Shown: piece by piece, positions 57,336-64,000 of the stretch
Layout: each line of letters starts with the position of its first letter
Numbering within the stretch: the stretch's first letter is position 1
Assembly (NCBI GenBank): GCA_019914945.1
Contig: CM034106.1
Coordinates: 2,728,001 to 2,792,000 of the forward strand
Reading direction: 5' to 3'
Origin: Typha latifolia
Taxonomy: Eukaryota > Streptophyta > Magnoliopsida > Poales > Typhaceae
Length of the DNA stretch: 64,000 nucleotides
Made by a program: the position numbers and the translations under genes
The notes under the pieces: model-generated
Seen by the model: the letters and a program-made list of their open reading frames with translations, nothing else
Databases searched by the model: none
Told to the model about the DNA's origin: nothing

Positions 57336-57443
57336 TTTATTAGTCAACATACTTGGAGAAATAAAGTTGGTAGGTTGAAAAAAATTAAGACAAATTTATC
57401 AAAAACATCTTTTCTTTCTCTCTCTTTCTTTCTAATTGATATT

Positions 57444-57842
57444 TATAATCATGGTAAATTTATATACAACACCCTACATTAGAATATAATTATAGTTTGC
57501 ATCTAATATTTTCATTATTTACAAGTCGAGCATCATAATTTAACGAATATGTGCAGAAAATATTCTAAATTAAATTTGAACTAACACTGTGAGAATATTA
57601 TTTTAAGTGAAGATATCTTATTTCTATATGACTAAAATGCTCTTAGTATCACTTAGTTGAAGATATTTTTATAATTTTTTTAGTATAGTTAATTTAACTC
57701 AGAGATTTTGTTTAGTTTAACTAACTGATCTGACAACATGATGCTAAATTATAAGGCTCGATTTATAAAAATAAATTACAGAGTATAAATCACAATTTCA
57801 TTAAAAGACAAGGTGTTAATAGACAAATTTTCTAATAATCAT
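57444..57842. mobile_element. Mutator-type MITE, copy D
   Basis: The element at 57453-57833 (381 bp) has inverted ends (GGTAAATTTATATACAACAC on the left; AGGTGTTAATAGACAAATTT on the right). The flanks TATAATCAT (57444-57452) and AATAATCAT (57834-57842) match at 8 of 9. Its interior runs in the opposite orientation to copy C. Confidence 0.75.
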
Positions 57843-58314
57843 TTATCCTACTAGATGTTCATCTTTCGATCCTTTACATTGCTCTAAACGTCTTAAAAAC
57901 GCTTTAGCAACTAACCTTATAGAGAATAATTCGTTAATGAAAAGTAAAATATATAAAACACCTCTCATTTGAGTTTAAAAATCTAGGTCTCTATTTATTT
58001 TAACTTTAACCTTTTTTTTTAATTTAAGATTATTGAAGGGGTGTTGAGGTCTTTTTACATTAATTGAGTTATTTTAACTCATACATTTGGTAACAGATCA
58101 TTAAGAAAATTAACGGAAGTATTTGGCAAATATCCAAATATAGTAGTGTCAATAATAATATATATATAATATAGGGTGTTTTTTTTATAAATTCTATAAA
58201 ATTTAAGGAGGTATATATTTTCTATATATTAGTTTTTTTAGAGGGTAGGGCTATTAGTTATTAGAGAAATTTAGTTAACATTTACTATACATTTTTGGCT
58301 TTTTATATTCATGC

Positions 58315-58400
<86 letters not shown>

Positions 58401-61400
58401 CTAGGTATTATTCAACCTATGTATTTTTCTTCTACTGTCTAAAATGTTGGAAAAAATTATGTGTTTGAGTGAGGTACACGCATTATTAATAATATATTAA
58501 TAGTAAAATTAAAAGATCTTATAGAGTATTTTAACATCATATATTCACTTATTTAAAATAATGAAAAAGGTGAATAACAATTTGGTTTTAAAGTAGCTAT
58601 TATTATAATAAACAATAAAAGAAATGAGTTTAGTACCATATTTACTATTTGAGAAATGTCAATAGGATATATATATATAAAGTATTAAGTTAGTCGTAGG
58701 TTTTGAGCCTTAAAGAGGTATTCGATTTATGTGCAAGATAGTCGTTGTATCCTAGAAGATCAATGTCCACTATTCTTGAAGCAATGCAAATTAGTCTTAA
58801 GAAAATAGTGTTTAATACTAGATTCAATTTATACATAATATTACATTTTGTAATCTATAAGTTTATTTATTAAATTTTATTAATATTTTTAAATTTAATT
58901 TTATAGCTCCTTGAATCATATTGTTATCGAGAAGTTTAAACTGGCAATTATTGAGGAATAGAAAATATTTTATTACTTTCGAAATTAAAAAAATAAAATA
59001 CATAAAATATGCCTTGGTAAAGTTGTCTACAAAGGGGACAACAATAACTTAGCAGAACTGAATGTAGATATATTTACATACAATCATTATCTTATATTTT
59101 TAATTTAACTTATTTATCTGGTAAATTTATAGTACTTTTGGGACAATAAAAATAAAACGTGGGAATTGAATGATAAATTAAATCACTAAAATATACTTGA
59201 AAAAAATTCTGATATAGACCTGCACTAGTTAAAATAAAATATTTCTAAACCATGCTATATCCTAATAAATATTATTTATATTAGCCCTCGAATAATAAAT
59301 ATTTTACCTAGAAAAACTATAATTTGAAGGGAGGAAAAATGTTGATATAATTAGCCTCTCGGATCAATCTATTTTATACTCAAATATAGTACACAATTTT
59401 TAACAATCATGTTTACCATACCCAAATAGGCCATGATTGAAGGCCTTTCTTACTCAAAATTCTTGCTTCAATAAGCTATTTTGTGAATTGATTGCTCATC
59501 ATTAATTTTTCTTAACTCGATGTGGATAAGACTCTCAAACTTTTTGTATCAATGTAAGTGTCGACGTAGATAACTCGGTTTAGGTCATATGGTGCTCAAT
59601 TATCTATCTTTGTAGTAGCCTAGCACGCGAACATATGTAGTAGCTTTACTCATATTTTTGTAGAAAATATGCTCCGTGAGAGAGTTAAGAACTCACTAAT
59701 GATGAACTTGAAGATTCTCAATTCTCTTTAGATAAATCCTTCCTCTAACCTCTAGTTTCAGCTCCTCCGAAGTGCTACAAGATATATTCAATATTTGACT
59801 AGTGCTCGAAACAATAACTCCTCATACAATGATAAAATTATAAGCTCTTTAGATGAGGAACCCTAGAACTGGATGAATACCTATATTTTGTCTCTAGATC
59901 CCTTTCTTAAGTGTGGTAAACCACTTTCGATCATAGTAGAAGATTTACTAAAGAAAAACACCAAATTTGAATTAGTTTATCCTTTCCTTGTCAAATTCTG
60001 TGTGATCAGTTTGAACCGATTTGAGTTCGGTTCTTACCAAATTTATGTTCTTTTTAGTGTTTCGAGCAATTCAAAAACTTAGTTGCAGTTTGAGCCCTTT
60101 GAAATCGGTTCAAATCAACGCTAGTAATATTGCCTGATTTTACTATAGCAAAGGCTAAAACTGAGGGTTTTTTTTTGTACGCCAATTGATTCAATTTTTG
60201 GTTATCTTCGAATATACACTTCTTCCATAATAGTGCAACTTGATCACATATTATTTCTAAATTATTTTTCTAAATGTTTTATATTCACCAACTTGTCATT
60301 AAATTGCACTAATAGTTGTTAGTGCAACTTATGATGGTCAAAGGATTTAAGTTGTATGAGTAAACCAGGGTCTAATTCTAATGCCACCCAATGGTTTAAA
60401 AGGGATGCCATTATAGTTCTCACTTCTCTAATATATATAATATCCAATCCCCATTCTTCATCTATATTTAATCTAGATCGATCCGAAAGTAAAAAATTAT
60501 AAAAATTTAAGTAGTGATAACCACATGAGTTAGGATTCTAATGACTATAGTTTCACATTTATCAGACATGAATAAAAAAACATAATTAAAATAATGGAGA
60601 AATATTAAAATATGGTATATTGGTAAATATCTCACATTACGGTGGGTGTCGGAGGAAGGTGATTAGGGTTTGAAAGCTTCGGAGGTTCTACGGCTATAAT
60701 ATACTTATAGAAAGATAACGACGATCTAATGGCTATAGTAAAAAATAAAGACGAATAATAAATATAACTTGACTCAATTCTCGTTCCATGATTCATTCTA
60801 ATCAACACACGACCACTCTTATCTATAAGAGTAAAAATCCTAGCGTATCGAATACATATGCAGATTATTCGATTTATTTGACATTCAAAATAATAAGATA
60901 AAGCTAACTAATTTAACTCAACTTAACCAATGTGATTGGATCATAAAACGTTGAAACATACCCCCTCCATTCTAAATCAATCTTCTTCTTTTTTTTTGTG
61001 GAAAATTGCTAAAAATATCTTATTTTTAGGCTTTATTATCATTCACATTTTATTATATAAATACCTATTAATAGAAAATATTTTGTTACTTATAAAAATA
61101 AAAACTAAAAATGCATTCAATACGTCTCATTTGACTTATAAATTTAATTTTCCATTTATTTCTACCCTAACCTAAAAATCTTGTTCAAAGAATTGAGCCC
61201 ATTTTCCATCTTTACTTTAACTCATTTATATGTTAACTTATCATTAAGAAGACTAACTAAGTGATATCCATGGAGTCGACGAATGATAAAATATTCATAT
61301 AATATTAGTGTGTGAATGATAATAAAAGATAAATGTACAATATTTTTAATAAAATTTCATGGCTTAGTATTAATCTTTATTGTTTTTATTAATAGGGGAG

Positions 61401-62100
61401 ATGCTAAGCCAGCGAAAATTTATTCAAAAAAAAAAAATTAAAGTCTTCCAAAATCAAGTTCAGGGGAGAATCGATGATTGCTTAGCCTCCAAGAACACAA
61501 AAAATTAAAGTCTCCCAAAATGGGCAGCCTAATCGAATGCATATTAGGGTTTTTTTTTTGCTCATATATATTATATATATACTATAGAGCTAATTGTTTA
61601 TCAATCGGTTTGATAAAGATCTAATTCTTAAGATCCTTAAGAGTATAATAGGAATGCAAAAAATTTAAAAGATATTACCAGTTTAATCGGTAATTATAGT
61701 TTTTTAAATATATTAGCTTGCACATTATTTGTTTATAATTATATTATCTTAATAATTTATCAAGTAAAAGACATATATATCCTGGTTATATTTAAATTGA
61801 AGTCTATTTCCAAGAAATCAAATTTAAATAGTTTAGTATTAATTTGAATTAAATTTAATAATAGATAGGGATGGAGAATTATATTTAAATTAAAGTCTAT
61901 CTCCAAGGAATCAAATTTAAATAATTTAATATTAAATAATATCTCCTATAATTAATGTATAATCGTATATATCGCAATCATATTTAAGAAAGAAATTTTA
62001 ACAAAAGAAAAGAACGAGTAATCCGAAAGTTAAACACATGTAATTAAATTTTTTTTTGACTGATATGCTTCTTTATTTTACTAGGTTCTGGAATGAAAAC
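57843..62100. other. Long AT-rich gene-poor stretch
   Basis: No gene recognised on either strand. It includes an 80-bp uninterrupted (AT)n at 58319-58398 and short A/T runs. Scattered frames such as 59873-60082 have no similarity I recognise. Confidence 0.5.
58319..58398. repeat. (AT)40 microsatellite
   Basis: About 40 uninterrupted AT dinucleotides, the longest simple repeat in the window. It is self-complementary, and its length may be wrong in the assembly. Confidence 0.95.
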
Positions 62101-62102
62101 TG

Positions 62103-62103
<1 letters not shown>

Positions 62104-62137
<34 letters not shown>

Positions 62138-62212
62138 CTTCAACACATACTTGATTATCGCGTTCACTGTTATACGTGTGCCAATTCAACTGCATCCATC
62201 CATCCATCCATC
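62104..62212. repeat. (AT)n and (CATC)n microsatellites
   Basis: (AT)n at 62104-62136 and four or five CATC/CCAT units at about 62193-62212. The short frames crossing them on both strands (62073-62351) are repeat artefacts. Confidence 0.85.
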
Positions 62213-62339
62213 TATCATATATATGCAGAAAAATCGATCTCTGGCAAATGCCAGAATGAAGAACAGTTCGACGTACCTCAGGCTGGCTGCTCATCACGTC
62301 GATCGAGAACGCCGCAGATTAATTGTATATATATATAAA

Positions 62340-63410
62340 GACATTTACTAAGGGCTATGAAGGCATCTAATACGGGTAGTTGGCTAAGCTTCGACGATCA
62401 CGTCGTTCACGGGCTTTGCCATCACTTTTGCATGCCGGAGGCGGAGATGAGGGAGAAAGAAGGAAGGAGGAAATTTTCCATATAACACCCTGCATTTAAA
62501 TATTTTGCACTTTCGGACTTTACACCTCTTAACTTTCTAAACACCATTTATTTTCCTGGACTGCATTTCTCATTTTACGAAAAGGGCGGGTGTATTTTGT
62601 AAAAAAAAAACAGAAGAAAAGTTAAGAGTAACTGAATTTATTGCCACTGTGGGTGGTGACGAGGAAACACCATTAAATCGATGCGTAGCTCTTTGTAATT
62701 AATTGTTATAAGATGCCAAAGCCATCTTAATTAATGAGAGATGGTCAGGTAGTAGACAGTGGGCAGAGAGGGGTTCATACGCCTTGCGTGAATCCAATCA
62801 CGCCCAGGATGGATGCCTTCCTTAATTTATTCTCATGATGAGTGGATATGATGAGCTCTCTGCACCTCACTGCCATGGTCCATGGTACATCCAATTTAAA
62901 CATCAACATTGTACAGGGACATAGGAGGAAGGACATGGCCACATCAGCCACTCATTGGGAATAGAGCGGAATAAGGATAACAAAGTCTAAAATGAGGGTA
63001 TTATTTTAGGAATAACTATTCCACTGTTTAGTTATATTCTTGAATAAGGATTAAATGATTATATTTAATGTGATATTTATGTATGTAATACTTGGAGTTA
63101 AGACTGCAATGTTAGGCTAGGACATTACGTATGTAATTTTAGTTTTTATTTGCACACTTATGTAATTGATAAATTGTATTTTAAAATATAATTTATATTC
63201 ATGTAATGTATCTAGAATTATATATATGAGTATATACACAAGTTATGAAATATTTGATGAAAAATATATTGGAGTGAAAATTTAGTTTTAGAGTTAAAAT
63301 GTTATTGAAGTGCTCAAATGGCGGTCATAAAAGTTGAAATAGTATGAAAAAAAAATGCTCAAAGGCATAGCATATGAACTATCACTCTGTATTAAACTGT
63401 CTAGTATGCC
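62340..63410. other. Intergenic, no gene seen
   Basis: A mixed region with GC-richer patches at 62380-62450 and 62640-62830. TTTTCCATATAACACCCTGC at about 62475 resembles one end of the Mutator-type MITE but no partner end was found. No coding frame is supported. Confidence 0.45.
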
Positions 63411-63419
63411 ATTCAAATG

Positions 63420-63600
63420 GAGTGTTTGGAGTGTGTTCGAAAAAACATAAATTTTGTTTTGGCCTTTTGAACGCACCCTACGCAAGCGTTCACACATACA
63501 GATGCCCATATTTGGTTGTTCATAGCGCTTTGACAATTCAAGTCATCTTGTTCGAGCGCACTCGAGCCGCATTCGAATGCACCTATATAATTTACAATCT
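63420..63600. repeat. GTTCGA-rich LTR-like fragment
   Basis: It contains GTGTTCGAA, TTTGAACGCACCC, CAAGCGTTC, TTGTTCGAGCGCACTCGAG and CATTCGAATGCACC. These phrases match in kind the GTTCGAACGC clusters inside the LTRs at 28.5-31.5 kb and 35-36 kb. Probably a remnant of the same retrotransposon group; no ends were seen. Confidence 0.4.
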
Positions 63601-63671
63601 TTGGAGTTACGTAAGATCTGATTTAACTTTATCTCTAAAAGGATGGGGGCTGTCAATTATTAAATTAGAGA

Positions 63672-63755
63672 CCATCTTTTTAAAAAGAGGTCTATAATCA
63701 TATTGAGATAATCTTTTTAAAAAGTGGTCTACAATCATATTGAGCTAATCTTTTG
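63672..63755 (+). repeat. Two-copy 43-bp tandem repeat
   Basis: The unit ATCTTTTTAAAAAG(A/T)GGTCTA followed by (T/C)AATCATATTGAG(A/C)TA occurs twice in direct succession, with a third partial start at about 63748. Each unit contains the palindrome CTTTTTAAAAAG. Confidence 0.8.
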
Positions 63756-64000
63756 GAGGCCATTGGAGATCACTTCTCTACTTTAGACAGAACGTGTTGA
63801 ATCGTTTTCATCTTAATGCATCTACATCAGATCTAAAAGAAATATGTCTCGAGGGTTTCTAAGACAAAATAATTAACCTCGAGGGTCACTGAGGTTTAGA
63901 AACTTATTATGAAAAAAGCAGTGTGTTGTGGGGTCTAGCGAACAAGGTTGGCACATATTGAGTCGTGTAAATCAGCGAGTGATTTGTAAGCCTCTTGTTA

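Noticed and set aside
1..64000. Search by eye for rRNA, tRNA genes, CRISPR arrays and common plant miRNA sequences
   Set aside because: No rRNA-like or complete tRNA-like sequence was seen, no CRISPR-type spaced repeats (the 33.5-kb hairpin array has unequal, related spacers), and none of the common miRNA cores I checked was present. A tRNAscan/miRNA search would be decisive.

Overview
The window is nuclear DNA of a flowering plant. It holds three intact-looking plant genes with GT-AG introns or plant-typical architecture, in a sea of AT-rich intergenic DNA full of LTR retrotransposons, LINE relics and non-autonomous DNA transposons. The coding exons are much richer in GC than their surroundings. 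The F-box gene falls from very high GC at its 5' end to moderate GC at its 3' end, a gradient typical of monocots. A non-grass monocot is my best guess, but this is inference.

Layout: 1-4.7 kb is quiet apart from weak, unidentified exon-like stretches. 4.7-7.6 kb holds tandem repeats, a hAT-type non-autonomous transposon (5283-5986) and a Mutator-type MITE caught in a roughly 470-bp tandem duplication. 7.8-9.5 kb is a seven-exon gene for a small C2-domain protein with a Pro/Tyr-rich tail. 10-19 kb has a palindrome cluster, a LINE relic and another hAT-like element. 19.3-20.9 kb (minus strand) is a single-exon F-box/LRR gene of the SKIP2/VFB type. 22.1-26 kb has LINE relics on both sides of three tandem, broken copies of a CAF1-type deadenylase gene. 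28-36.5 kb is a retrotransposon cluster: a Gypsy element complete at both ends but deleted inside, a probable 3-kb solo LTR, and an LTR nested in another LTR. 37-44 kb has more MITEs, a truncated Copia element, an RNase H relic and two hAT-like elements. 46-49 kb has a small GC-rich coding-like island and Copia relics. 51.3-52.5 kb is a three-exon D-type cyclin gene of the CYCD3 kind. 53-64 kb is gene-poor, with foldback MITEs, long microsatellites and short tandem repeats.

The three genes are not functionally linked: one is a probable Ca2+/lipid-binding protein, one a ubiquitin-ligase receptor and one a cell-cycle regulator. The unusual content is in the repeats. Several elements have target-site duplications readable by eye: 5 bp for the Gypsy element and the nested LTR, 8 bp for two hAT-type elements, and 9 bp for one Mutator MITE with near matches on its relatives. 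The CAF1 pseudogene array is the most distinctive feature.
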